From: JBBIGV01 sp037447335
GTDB lineage: Bacteria; Bacteroidota; Ignavibacteria; Ignavibacteriales; Ignavibacteriaceae
Direction of reading: 5' to 3'
Assembly: GCA_037447335.1 (NCBI GenBank)
Contig: JBBIGV010000082.1
Coordinates: 1 to 13,551 of the forward strand
Length of the DNA: 13,551 bases
Shown here: positions 5,972 through 13,518 of the stretch, piece after piece
Layout of the letters: each line of letters starts with the position of its first letter
Position numbering within the stretch: position 1 is the stretch's first letter
Notes under the pieces: model-generated
The model's input: only the letters and a program-made list of their open reading frames with translations
Database searches by the model: none
What the model was told of the DNA's origin: nothing
Made by a program: the position numbers and the translations under genes

Positions 5972-8344
5972 AATCTCGACTTAAAACGTATTGCAGTATT
6001 TCTGCTTTCCGGTATTCTTTCACTCCTTGTTTTAATGCCTTCTTATGCGCAAATAAAAACAAGAGAACACACCCCTTCTAACGTTGAAAATTCTCAATCA
6101 ATCAGCCAGGAAGCTTTGCTGGAAATCGCCGAGTTGAAGGAGAGAATTTCTCAGTTAAGTGACAACCACAAAAAATTATCTACAGATTTGCTTCAGCTTG
6201 TTAAACCGGAGCTGCTTCCAGCAGCAACCAAACCTGAAGACCATGCGAATTCATTAAGCAAGATTAACGCATTTCTTCCGGATGAATCAAAACCGGATTT
6301 TTCTTCACAGGTAAGTGAGGGCAAGGTGTATGCATACATTTACCTGAATGAAGGCATTCTTACTTCCGAATTAAGCAGCTTACCAATGGAGGTTACGGAT
6401 TCTGACGACATCTTTGGTTACGCTGCTGCCTGGATAAAAGTATCGGACTTACTTACTGCTGCGGAATCAGAAAAAATAAAAAATATCCGTACCGTACTTC
6501 CACCGGTTAACCGGAGCGGTTCGGTAGTTACCCAGGGAGATGCGGTTCACCGTACATCAGACGTAAGAAGCACTTTTACTCAGAACGGAACGGGCATAAA
6601 TGCAGGTATTATATCCGACGGTGTAACCAGCCGCGCATCTTCACAGGCTGCCGGCGATCTACCTCCTGATGGCAGCGGATTAACAGTGCTTTCTGCCGGC
6701 AGCGGAGATGAAGGTACTGCAATGCTTGAAATTGTTTATGATATGGCGCCCGGCGCCGGATTATTTTTTCACACTGCCGGGAATAACACTATCCAGTTTA
6801 ATAATGCCATTACTAATCTTGTTAATGCCGGTTGCCATATTGTTTGTGATGATATCGGCTGGATTGCACAGCCTTTCTTCGAAGACGGTCCTGTAGCTGC
6901 TCACGTAAGCAATACAATTAACTCGAATGATATAATTTATGTTTCCGCTGCCGGCAACGACGGCACTTCACATTACCAGGGTGATTTTTACCCGATTCCT
7001 GCCGCACCAACTCAGCACGATTTCAGCAGTGGTGGAACCACAGGTTACTACCTCTATCTTAACATGGCAGTAGGAGAGCAGGTAATAATCATTTTTCAGT
7101 GGAACGATCCTTTCGGGGGCTCAGGTAATGATTATGATCTTTATCTTTACAGCTATGGAACCAGTTCAGTTGTTGCCTTGAGTACTCTTGATCAAAACGG
7201 AACTCAGGATCCGCTGGAGTTCATAATTTATACACGTCCTGCCGGTGGGGGTCCGTTAGTTGATTATGCAATAATTGTAAATAAATACAGCGGCGATCCA
7301 CGAACTTTGGAAGTTTTTATTTATGCGCCGTTTAATTATTCGAATAATATAACTCCTGTCAATGCCATATTCGGGCACCCGGCAGTTGATAAAGTAGTTT
7401 CTGCCGGAGCTGTCGGACACGATACACCGAACACAATCAGGATATATTCGTCACAAGGTCCATCTACCATATCTCATCCTTCAGCACAGGTCCGCCAAAC
7501 GCCAAAAATAGTAGGAGTTGACGGTGTTTCGGTAACAGGCGCCGGTGGTTTTCCATCAAGCTTTTTCGGTACTTCTGCTGCAGCCCCGCATATAGTTGCA
7601 ATACTTGCACAAGCCTGGGGTGTTGATCCCTCATTTTATACCGGTGATGATATTAAGCAGATTATGTTTGATTACCCCGTTACTTTGCCTCCGGCATCCT
7701 TTAATAATGTTTATGGGTACGGACGCGCCGATGCCCTTGAAATGTTCAACAATTCTGCTCTCCCCGTAGAGCTTATTTCCTTCTCTGCATCTTTAATTAA
7801 TAATTCCGTCCACCTTAACTGGAAAACAGCTTCGGAAACTAATAACTACGGCTTTGAAATTCAGAGAACTGTCCATAAACAATCCGGACCTATGTCCGCT
7901 AAAAACTGGCAGCAAATCGGATTTATTGAAGGGCATGTGAATTCAAACTCGGAAAAGATTTATTCCTTTGTTGATAATGATATATCATCTTATAAAAAAA
8001 TGAGCTACAGACTAAAGCAGATTGATACCGACGGTAAATTCGCATACTCGGACGAAATCGAAGTTGATATGTCAATTCCCATTGAGTTTGCTCTGTTCCA
8101 GAATTATCCCAATCCGTTTAATCCGGCTACAGTAATAAGCTGGCAGTCTCCCGTTGAAAGCAGACAAACATTAAAAATATTTGATTTACTCGGAAGAGAG
8201 ATCATTACTTTGGTTGATGAATTCAAAGAAGCCGGAAATCATAGTGTTGTATTTGATGCCTCCGCACTTCCAAGCGGTACTTACTTCTACAGATTACAGG
8301 CAGTTGAATTTACAGAAACAAAGAAAATGATTATTATCCGGTGA
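5969..8344 (+). CDS. Secreted S8/S53-like serine protease with T9SS sorting domain
   Basis: This 791-aa protein has a signal peptide (1-27, ...MPSYA before Gln28) and a short predicted coiled coil (about 45-80). A propeptide-like region runs to about 200, then the protease domain (about 205-595). The first catalytic Asp is D217 in AGIISDG. Where subtilisins have HGT, this protein has DEGTAMLEIVYDMAPGA with Glu248 in the His position. The oxyanion region has an Asp pair, D294-D295 (VCDDIGW), and the nucleophile is S536 in FFGTSAAAPH. This Glu/Asp/Ser pattern with an oxyanion Asp is that of the S53-like (sedolisin-like) branch of the subtilase fold. A beta-sandwich insert (about 335-455, QWNDPFGGSGNDYDLYLY) sits between AAGNDG and the Ser. 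After LPVEL (598-602) comes the fibronectin-like linker, then the T9SS domain with NYPNPFNPA (712-720) and MIIIR end. It is probably an exported, surface-bound endopeptidase, transcribed as a single gene ending at the terminator at 8373. Confidence 0.85.
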   Translation: MNLDLKRIAVFLLSGILSLLVLMPSYAQIKTREHTPSNVENSQSISQEALLEIAELKERISQLSDNHKKLSTDLLQLVKPELLPAATKPEDHANSLSKINAFLPDESKPDFSSQVSEGKVYAYIYLNEGILTSELSSLPMEVTDSDDIFGYAAAWIKVSDLLTAAESEKIKNIRTVLPPVNRSGSVVTQGDAVHRTSDVRSTFTQNGTGINAGIISDGVTSRASSQAAGDLPPDGSGLTVLSAGSGDEGTAMLEIVYDMAPGAGLFFHTAGNNTIQFNNAITNLVNAGCHIVCDDIGWIAQPFFEDGPVAAHVSNTINSNDIIYVSAAGNDGTSHYQGDFYPIPAAPTQHDFSSGGTTGYYLYLNMAVGEQVIIIFQWNDPFGGSGNDYDLYLYSYGTSSVVALSTLDQNGTQDPLEFIIYTRPAGGGPLVDYAIIVNKYSGDPRTLEVFIYAPFNYSNNITPVNAIFGHPAVDKVVSAGAVGHDTPNTIRIYSSQGPSTISHPSAQVRQTPKIVGVDGVSVTGAGGFPSSFFGTSAAAPHIVAILAQAWGVDPSFYTGDDIKQIMFDYPVTLPPASFNNVYGYGRADALEMFNNSALPVELISFSASLINNSVHLNWKTASETNNYGFEIQRTVHKQSGPMSAKNWQQIGFIEGHVNSNSEKIYSFVDNDISSYKKMSYRLKQIDTDGKFAYSDEIEVDMSIPIEFALFQNYPNPFNPATVISWQSPVESRQTLKIFDLLGREIITLVDEFKEAGNHSVVFDASALPSGTYFYRLQAVEFTETKKMIIIR

Positions 8345-8372
8345 TGTAATAAAACGATATCAGACTGACCGG

Positions 8373-8410
8373 AATGCAGCACGGCAGAATAAACCGTGCT
8401 GCATTTTTTT
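8373..8410 (+). terminator. Rho-independent terminator of protease gene
   Basis: AATGCAGCACGG (8373-8384) pairs perfectly with CCGTGCTGCATT (8394-8405) around a 9-nt loop, followed by seven T (8404-8410). It starts 29 bp after the protease stop codon and cleanly separates the protease from the ATPase gene. Confidence 0.9.
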
Positions 8411-8466
8411 ATGTGCAATGGAAACCGGAGTTAAATGAATCCATACACCCCGGGGCTGATTCTTTT

Positions 8467-8478
8467 TCTGAATTCAGA
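8467..8478. repeat. 12-nt perfect palindrome TCTGAATTCAGA
   Basis: TCTGAATTCAGA is self-complementary across all 12 bases and lies 15 bp upstream of the operator-like repeats. A second perfect palindrome, CCCCGGGG, lies at 8448-8455. They could extend the control region of the ATPase gene; either may be chance. Confidence 0.3.
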
Positions 8479-8492
8479 CCTTGCTCACCCCC

Positions 8493-8540
8493 GACTATTT
8501 TGCAGCGTATTGCAAAAAAGTCTTGACTATTTTGCAACGT
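8493..8540 (+). promoter_or_regulatory. Operator-like triple half-site upstream of ATPase gene
   Basis: GACTATTTTGCA occurs at 8493-8504 and 8525-8536. Its complement, TGCAAAAAAGTC with one mismatch, lies at 8511-8522. The first and inverted copies form a 12-bp inverted repeat around GCGTAT. The first and third are direct copies 32 bp apart (about three helical turns) and share 15 of 16 bases when extended to GACTATTTTGCARCGT. The third copy overlaps the -35 box. This is the layout of a cooperative repressor site, possibly for autoregulation; the binding protein is unknown. Confidence 0.5.
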
Positions 8541-8557
8541 GCTGATAATTTTACGCT
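8523..8557 (+). promoter_or_regulatory. Candidate promoter giving a leaderless ATPase mRNA
   Basis: TTGACT (8523-8528, -35) and GATAAT (8544-8549, -10) each match consensus at 5 of 6 positions, with a 15-nt spacer (slightly short). Transcription would start at about 8556-8558, on the ATG itself. No Shine-Dalgarno sequence precedes that ATG, which agrees with a leaderless message. Confidence 0.4.
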
Positions 8558-9709
8558 ATGAAACGATACCTATACTCTCAAGTAATTGAAGATTTAGCCA
8601 GAAAGATGGTATTCATTACCGGTCCGCGTCAGATAGGAAAAACACACTTAGCTAAGCAGGTAATGGAGGAGTTTAGCAATCCCCAATATTTGAATCAGGA
8701 TAATCTGAACGACCATAGAATAATTAGCGCTATGTCGTGGGCTCAAAATGCAGATTTGATTGTCTTTGATGAAATTCACAAAATGAAGAACTGGAAAAAT
8801 TATATTAAAGGTGTGTATGATTCAAAAAGAAAAGATCAATCAATACTTGTTACGGGCAGTGCAAGACTTGATACATTCAGAAAAACAGGTGATTCTCTGG
8901 CCGGTCGTTATCTTCATCTGAGGATGAATCCATTTTCAGTAAAAGAGATTACGGATAAAAACGTTTCTTCGTATGAAGCCGTTGAACTGCTGAATAAATT
9001 TGGCGGATTTCCGGAACCGCTGCTAAATGGATTACATTTAGAAAAGCAGAAAGCGGAAATTGAAGCAGCAAGATGGCGCAGCCATTACTTTACCGATATA
9101 GTTCGGGAAGATATACTTGATTTCAGCAGGATACATGAGATTAACGTGATGAAATTATTAATTCAATTGCTGCGCTCACGCGTTGGTTCACCTCTTTCGT
9201 ATAACGCAATTGCCGAAGATATGCAGGTCTCGGCAAATACTATCAAAAACTATATTCAGATTCTGGAGAGCTTGTATATAATTTTTCTGATTTATCCATA
9301 CAGCAAAAATGTAGCCCGTTCACTGCTGAAGACTCCCAAACTATATTTTTATGATACTTCTTACATCGCAGGCAGCCAGGGTGTTAAACTGGAGAATACG
9401 ATTGCAGTTAGTCTTTTAAAGCATGTACAATTTCGGCAGGATGTTTACGGGGAGAAGATTGAATTAAATTATCTGAAAACAAAAGACAACAAGGAAATTG
9501 ATTTTGCTATTGTTTTGAACGGGAAACCAGCTCAGTTTGTGGAAGTTAAATACAGCGATATTCAATTATCTTCATCATTAAAGTATTTTGCCGAAAGATT
9601 TGAAAATGTTGAATCCATCCAATTAGTGCATAACCTTCATCAGAATGAAACTGTAACCGGCATCAATATTATTAAAGCAGGTGAGTGGCTTTCACGTTTA
9701 ACGGTTTGA
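8558..9709 (+). CDS. AAA_14/DUF4143 ATP-binding protein
   Basis: This 383-aa cytosolic protein has the standard build and length of the AAA_14 plus DUF4143 family, widespread in bacteria and archaea and mostly uncharacterised. Walker A is GPRQIGKTH (22-30), Walker B LIVFDE (67-72), sensor 1 TGSARLD (99-105), and a GRYLHLRMNPFS segment (116-127) carries the likely arginine finger. A winged-helix-like stretch (about 211-245, YNAIAEDMQVSANTIKNYI) follows. The C-terminal DUF4143 part has a PD-(D/E)xK-like arrangement: E279, D315 in KEIDFAI, and E329-V-K331. It may therefore bind or cut nucleic acid, although these residues are conserved in family members with no shown nuclease activity. The gene stands alone, after a terminator and a repeat-rich control region. 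No Shine-Dalgarno sequence is seen, so the start rests on alignment with the family N-terminus. It is often found as a mobile singleton, and nothing here points to a partner. Confidence 0.85.
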   Translation: MKRYLYSQVIEDLARKMVFITGPRQIGKTHLAKQVMEEFSNPQYLNQDNLNDHRIISAMSWAQNADLIVFDEIHKMKNWKNYIKGVYDSKRKDQSILVTGSARLDTFRKTGDSLAGRYLHLRMNPFSVKEITDKNVSSYEAVELLNKFGGFPEPLLNGLHLEKQKAEIEAARWRSHYFTDIVREDILDFSRIHEINVMKLLIQLLRSRVGSPLSYNAIAEDMQVSANTIKNYIQILESLYIIFLIYPYSKNVARSLLKTPKLYFYDTSYIAGSQGVKLENTIAVSLLKHVQFRQDVYGEKIELNYLKTKDNKEIDFAIVLNGKPAQFVEVKYSDIQLSSSLKYFAERFENVESIQLVHNLHQNETVTGINIIKAGEWLSRLTV

Positions 9710-9942
9710 TCCATTAACTCACCGGATGTAAAATTAGCCATTTCTGAAACATTCCCCTATTGACCTATTGTGTTATGCATTTAATTTTTTTATTATCGCA
9801 CCGCACACTCACATTATGTTCGACTTCTTTCCACTTCTTAGTAAGTGCGTCAACCTGAAATATTAGTTTTCTTAAAATTTGTCTGCTGCAGTATTTTCCG
9901 TACAGGAAGTATTAACATTTGTAAACCTTTAAGAGGTGTAAA
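9710..9942. other. 233-bp intergenic region before propeller gene
   Basis: This stretch is AT-rich, with no convincing hairpin terminator for the ATPase gene and no clear promoter consensus. AGAGGTG at 9931-9937 is the ribosome site for the following gene. The promoter of that gene must lie here unless it is read through from the ATPase gene. Confidence 0.4.
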
Positions 9943-12900
9943 ATGAAAAAAGTGTTTCTCTCCGCTTTGCTGATTGTCAGTTTTGTTGTTTATACTTTTA
10001 ACAATTTAAACGACACGAATAAAATTCCCACAACTGCTCCGATAACCCAAGCAGGTGATGATGAAAAGATTACGCCTTATTCAGACTATTCTGATAAGGT
10101 AGAACAGAAACGTAACGCAGTTATTGAGAGATTGCTCTTCGAGTTCAATATGTTAAAAGATCCGGCTACAGGTATGATACCGCCCGGCATAAGAGAACAA
10201 GAGCTTGCTCTGGCAAGAACACTTCCAACTAAAGAAAGTTATAATCTCCTTCTGAAAGGGGACGCACTTAATACCTATACAGCGCTTGGTCCGAACAATT
10301 TTGGAGGAAGAACACGCGCATTTGCCTATGACCTTGATGACCCGACAATAATGCTTTCCGGCGGTATAAGTTCCGGTATGTTCAGAAGCACCAACAGCGG
10401 TACAAGCTGGACAAAGGTTACCCCGTCAGATGAAATTCATAATGTAAGCTGTCTTGCCCAAGACCCGCGTTCAGGATTCCACCACATTTGGTATTACGGC
10501 ACCGGCGAAGGTACAGGTAATTCTGCTTCAATGACCGGGGCATTTTACAGAGGACATGGTATTTACAAATCAACTGATAATGGATTAACATGGACAAGAC
10601 TTTTAGCTTCCAACCCGGGCACTCTTGAATCTTTCGATCACAGAAATGATTACGTATATAACATTATTGTCCAGCCGGGTACCGGGGATGTATTTGCAGC
10701 TTCGGTTAATTCCATTTACAAATCATCCGATGGCGGTTCAACCTGGGCTTTAGTTTTAGGGCAGGGCGCCGGTACTTTTTCTTCTTCTATGTTTACGGAT
10801 ATTGTTGCTGCAAGCGATGGAAGACTTTACGCCTCTTTTTCAGGTACTGCTGGAACGAGTGATGGAGGCTCAGGGTTGCCTCCGTCTACAGCTTTAGATG
10901 GTGTTTGGACTTCACCAACCGGGGCTGTAGGAACCTGGACTAAAATTGCCGGCACCGGTTCGGCTACTTTGCCTGCCGGCTGGATGTCGGCTGGAACGTA
11001 TGGACGCGTTGTTCTGGCAATAGCTCCTTCTGATGAAGATATTGTTTATGCACTTTATGATAACAAAAAAGTTGTTAACTGTTCTTCAGTCGTTTCCCCT
11101 GAAGCTGATTTTTTTAAATGGGATGCGGCTGCTACCTCCTGGACAAACCTGAGTTCAACTTTACCTGATGAGTCAGGCTGCTCGGTTGGTAATGATCCTT
11201 TTGCAATTCAGGGCGGATATGATCTTTGCGTTAAGGTTAAACCCGATGACAAAGATTTTGTAATTATTGGCGGAACCAATGCATATCGTTCTACTAATGC
11301 AGGCGCTACCTGGACAAGAATAGGCGGTTATGCAGGTACATCAGGCTATTCTAAATATACCGGTCATCATCCCGATATGCACACTTTCGTTTTTCATCCA
11401 ACAGATTATTATGAAATGATTTGCGGAAGCGACGGCGGAATTCATCGTACCGATGATATAACTGCTTCAGCAGTAAGCTGGTCAAGCCTTAACAATGATT
11501 ACGTTACTTACCAGTATTACCATGTTACTATTGATCCTGCTACAGGAAGTCTGCATGCAATCGGGGGCACGCAGGATAACGGCACGTCATATACCACCGG
11601 TACAACAACACACACAGAAATTTTCAGCGGTGATGGTGTGTCGGTTGGAATTTCATCCGGAAATACTTATCACTACGTGGGTTTTCAGAACGGACCAATT
11701 TACCGGCGTTTGTCCGGCGCATCGCCTTTTACCGGTACTGCAATTAAGCCATCAGGCTCAGGCTCCGGTATTTTTGTTACTTACTTCCTGCTCGATCCGG
11801 ATAATACAGAAACACTCTGGTATGCCAGTTCAAGCAGCTTGTATCGCACCAATTCAGCTTCAAGTGTTTCAACTACAAGCGGATGGACTTTAATGACCGG
11901 CGTAGGAAGTTCAACCGGTTCAAATATAAGATATATGGCTGTTACAAGAGGAACTTATACTACAAGCAGTAAACTTTATATCGGTACCGAAGGTGGTAAA
12001 GTTTTAAGGCTGGACGATCCGCAGAATGCATCAGCTTCTGCAACTCCGGTTGATATAACCGGCGGCTCCATGCCTGCTGCAGTTGTTAGCGGAATTGCCG
12101 TTGATCCTACCGATGACAAAAAAGTTATGGTAACATTTTCCAATTACGGTGTTTCAAGTATCTGGTATACCGATGACGCTTCAGTTGCATCACCTACCTG
12201 GACAGCAGTTGAAGGCAACATTTCTCTTCCTTCAATCAGAAACTGTGTAATTGTTAACAGACTCGGCTATCCCACCGAGTATTATGTAGGAACATCCGTC
12301 GGGCTTTTTAGCACAACTTCACTCGCCGGTTCATCAACTGTTTGGGTAAGAGAAGGCTCTACATCAATCCGTTACGCAGTTGCGCGGCACCTTGCTTACA
12401 GACCTGCTGATAATTTCCTGCTTGTGGGTACGCACGGAAACGGGATGTTTTATACGGAAGTCCCTGATCCGCTTCCTGTTGAGCTGATCGCCTTCAGCGG
12501 GCAGTTTGTAAATGGAAGTGTGAGGCTGACCTGGTCCACCGCTACTGAAATAAACAACTACGGCTTTGAGATTGAAAGAGCAGTAAAGCAGCAAAACGGA
12601 TTCATTCCGGTTAACGTCTGGCAGAAAATCGGTTTCGTTGAAGGGCACGGTAACAGTAATTCGGTTAAGGATTATTCCTTTACAGATAATAACGTTTCTT
12701 ACGGAACTTACTTTTACCGCCTTAAACAAATTGATATCGATGGAAGTTATCATTTTAGCGAGGCTATTGAGGTGCAGGCGGGTGAAATTCCCGGCAGCTT
12801 TGTGCTTGAGCAGAATTATCCGAATCCTTTTAATCCCTCAACTACGATAAAATTTGTTACGAAGGAAAAAACATTTGCCGAGCTTAAGATATTCGATTCG

Positions 12901-13071
12901 ATCGGCAGGGAAGCAGCAATGCTCTTTAACGGAATAACCGATGCCGGTCGTGTTTACAGTATTGAGTTTGATGCTTCATCTGTCAGCGGCGGACTTGCAA
13001 GCGGTATTTATTATTACAGATTGAAAACTGATAACTCAAATCTTGTGAAGAAGATGGTGTTGATGAGGTAA
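9943..13071 (+). CDS. Secreted BNR/sortilin-type beta-propeller, T9SS cargo
   Basis: This 1042-aa protein has an N-terminal export signal (KK then FLSALLIVSFVVY, residues 2-17) without an obvious cleavage motif. Four clear Asp-box/BNR motifs of the form S-T/S-x-x-G-x-T/S-W occur at 149-156 (STNSGTSW), 210-217 (STDNGLTW), 261-268 (SSDGGSTW) and 450-457 (STNAGATW). Degenerate copies follow, for example GSDGGIHR (496-503). Asp boxes sit on blade turns of sialidase and VPS10/sortilin-like propellers. No sialidase arginine triad or FRIP motif was recognised, so a binding or photosynthesis-factor-like/sortilin-like propeller is more likely than an enzyme. LPVELIAF at 844 starts the fibronectin-like linker, and NYPNPFNPS (958-966) to VLMR is the T9SS sorting domain. 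The AGAGGTG ribosome site 5 nt before the ATG supports the start. It appears to be a single gene followed by repeats. Confidence 0.82.
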   Translation: MKKVFLSALLIVSFVVYTFNNLNDTNKIPTTAPITQAGDDEKITPYSDYSDKVEQKRNAVIERLLFEFNMLKDPATGMIPPGIREQELALARTLPTKESYNLLLKGDALNTYTALGPNNFGGRTRAFAYDLDDPTIMLSGGISSGMFRSTNSGTSWTKVTPSDEIHNVSCLAQDPRSGFHHIWYYGTGEGTGNSASMTGAFYRGHGIYKSTDNGLTWTRLLASNPGTLESFDHRNDYVYNIIVQPGTGDVFAASVNSIYKSSDGGSTWALVLGQGAGTFSSSMFTDIVAASDGRLYASFSGTAGTSDGGSGLPPSTALDGVWTSPTGAVGTWTKIAGTGSATLPAGWMSAGTYGRVVLAIAPSDEDIVYALYDNKKVVNCSSVVSPEADFFKWDAAATSWTNLSSTLPDESGCSVGNDPFAIQGGYDLCVKVKPDDKDFVIIGGTNAYRSTNAGATWTRIGGYAGTSGYSKYTGHHPDMHTFVFHPTDYYEMICGSDGGIHRTDDITASAVSWSSLNNDYVTYQYYHVTIDPATGSLHAIGGTQDNGTSYTTGTTTHTEIFSGDGVSVGISSGNTYHYVGFQNGPIYRRLSGASPFTGTAIKPSGSGSGIFVTYFLLDPDNTETLWYASSSSLYRTNSASSVSTTSGWTLMTGVGSSTGSNIRYMAVTRGTYTTSSKLYIGTEGGKVLRLDDPQNASASATPVDITGGSMPAAVVSGIAVDPTDDKKVMVTFSNYGVSSIWYTDDASVASPTWTAVEGNISLPSIRNCVIVNRLGYPTEYYVGTSVGLFSTTSLAGSSTVWVREGSTSIRYAVARHLAYRPADNFLLVGTHGNGMFYTEVPDPLPVELIAFSGQFVNGSVRLTWSTATEINNYGFEIERAVKQQNGFIPVNVWQKIGFVEGHGNSNSVKDYSFTDNNVSYGTYFYRLKQIDIDGSYHFSEAIEVQAGEIPGSFVLEQNYPNPFNPSTTIKFVTKEKTFAELKIFDSIGREAAMLFNGITDAGRVYSIEFDASSVSGGLASGIYYYRLKTDNSNLVKKMVLMR

Positions 13072-13092
13072 GTTGAGGGGGAAAAATTGAAT

Positions 13093-13160
13093 GAATGATT
13101 GATTGAATGACTGAATGACTGAATGACTGAATGATTGAATGACTGAATGATTGAATGATA
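13093..13160 (+). repeat. Octamer tandem array, GAATGAYT (copy 1)
   Basis: Seven contiguous 8-nt units run from 13105 to 13160: three GAATGACT, then GAATGATT, GAATGACT, GAATGATT and GAATGATA. An eighth unit lies at 13093-13100, separated by GATT. The array begins only 21 bp after the propeller stop codon. An octamer array can vary in copy number by slippage, but outside a reading frame this would not switch a protein. Confidence 0.9.
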
Positions 13161-13213
13161 TCCTCAACTAAATTATTGTTTTTTGGGTTAGGGTTTATTT
13201 GAGAGATATTTTG
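13156..13213. repeat. 58-nt core repeat, copy 1
   Basis: Positions 13156-13200 are identical to 13461-13505 (45 nt). The match continues to 13213/13518 with two G/A differences. It begins at the end of the octamer array and contains a run of six T and GGGTTAGGGTTTA. It has no coding potential and looks like part of a dispersed composite repeat. Confidence 0.9.
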
Positions 13214-13229
13214 CAATTAAATGAGATAG

Positions 13230-13303
13230 ACCCACCCCTCGCCCCTCCAAGGAGGGGACGACTCCGCTTTTTAAAAGGGTTTTGGCGCTTCAAAGGGGTG
13301 GGT
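13230..13303. repeat. Nested C/G-rich palindrome
   Basis: The outer arms ACCCACCCCT (13230-13239) and AGGGGTGGGT (13294-13303) are perfectly complementary. Inside them CCCCTCC (13242-13248) and GGAGGGG (13251-13257) form a second, tight inverted repeat around AA. Transcribed, the region would fold strongly and could end the propeller transcript, though no T-run follows. Such ACCCACCCCT-type palindromes recur between genes in Bacteroidota-like genomes. Confidence 0.7.
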
Positions 13304-13360
13304 TCATTCATAAAACATACTCCCAACAAAGCATAACAAAAGAATGTTGAAAAAGCCATT

Positions 13361-13388
13361 ATCCATTCATCCATTCACCCATTCACCC
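13361..13388 (-). repeat. Opposite-strand octamer array
   Basis: ATCCATTC (13361-13368), ATCCATTC (13369-13376), ACCCATTC (13377-13384) and a partial ACCC. Read on the minus strand, the units are GAATGGAT and GAATGGGT, close variants of the plus-strand GAATGAYT unit. The array lies between the two composite copies and in the reverse orientation. Confidence 0.75.
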
Positions 13389-13417
13389 AATCCGGCGGGC
13401 GAATCCCCAAAGAATCT

Positions 13418-13457
13418 GAATGATTGAATGACTGAATGATTGAGTGTTTGAATGACT
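13418..13457 (+). repeat. Octamer tandem array (copy 2)
   Basis: Five 8-nt units run from 13418: GAATGATT, GAATGACT, GAATGATT, GAGTGTTT (degenerate), GAATGACT, then GATT leads into the second core. It is shorter and more worn than copy 1, in the same orientation and in the same position relative to the core. Confidence 0.85.
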
Positions 13458-13460
13458 GAT

Positions 13461-13518
13461 TGATATCCTCAACTAAATTATTGTTTTTTGGGTTAGGGTT
13501 TATTTAAAAGATATTTTG
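13461..13518. repeat. 58-nt core repeat, copy 2
   Basis: This is the second copy of the core at a 305-bp offset from copy 1. After it comes CCCCTCCCGGGAAGGGAGAG (from 13531), a C/G-rich near-palindrome equivalent in position to the one after copy 1. The order array-core-palindrome is thus kept, although the sequences between core and palindrome differ. Confidence 0.9.

Noticed and set aside
8558..9709. ATPase as toxin, defence or abortive-infection gene
   Set aside because: The gene is a singleton with no partner gene, no antitoxin-sized frame and no defence neighbours; nothing in the sequence supports a defence role.
9943..13071. Propeller gene as an active sialidase
   Set aside because: Asp boxes are present but no FRIP motif or arginine triad was recognised; Asp boxes also occur in non-enzymatic propellers.
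13185..13197. Telomere-like GGGTTAGGGTTTA and possible G-quadruplex
   Set aside because: Only two G-triplets are present in each copy, too few for an intramolecular quadruplex, and the context is a bacterial dispersed repeat.
12983..13216. Minus-strand 77-aa open frame
   Set aside because: Its middle is an 8-residue periodic peptide produced by the octamer array (24 nt = 8 codons), and its end runs into the propeller gene on the opposite strand.
13093..13457. Possible CRISPR array
   Set aside because: Units are 8 nt and contiguous with no spacers; no cas gene is in the window.
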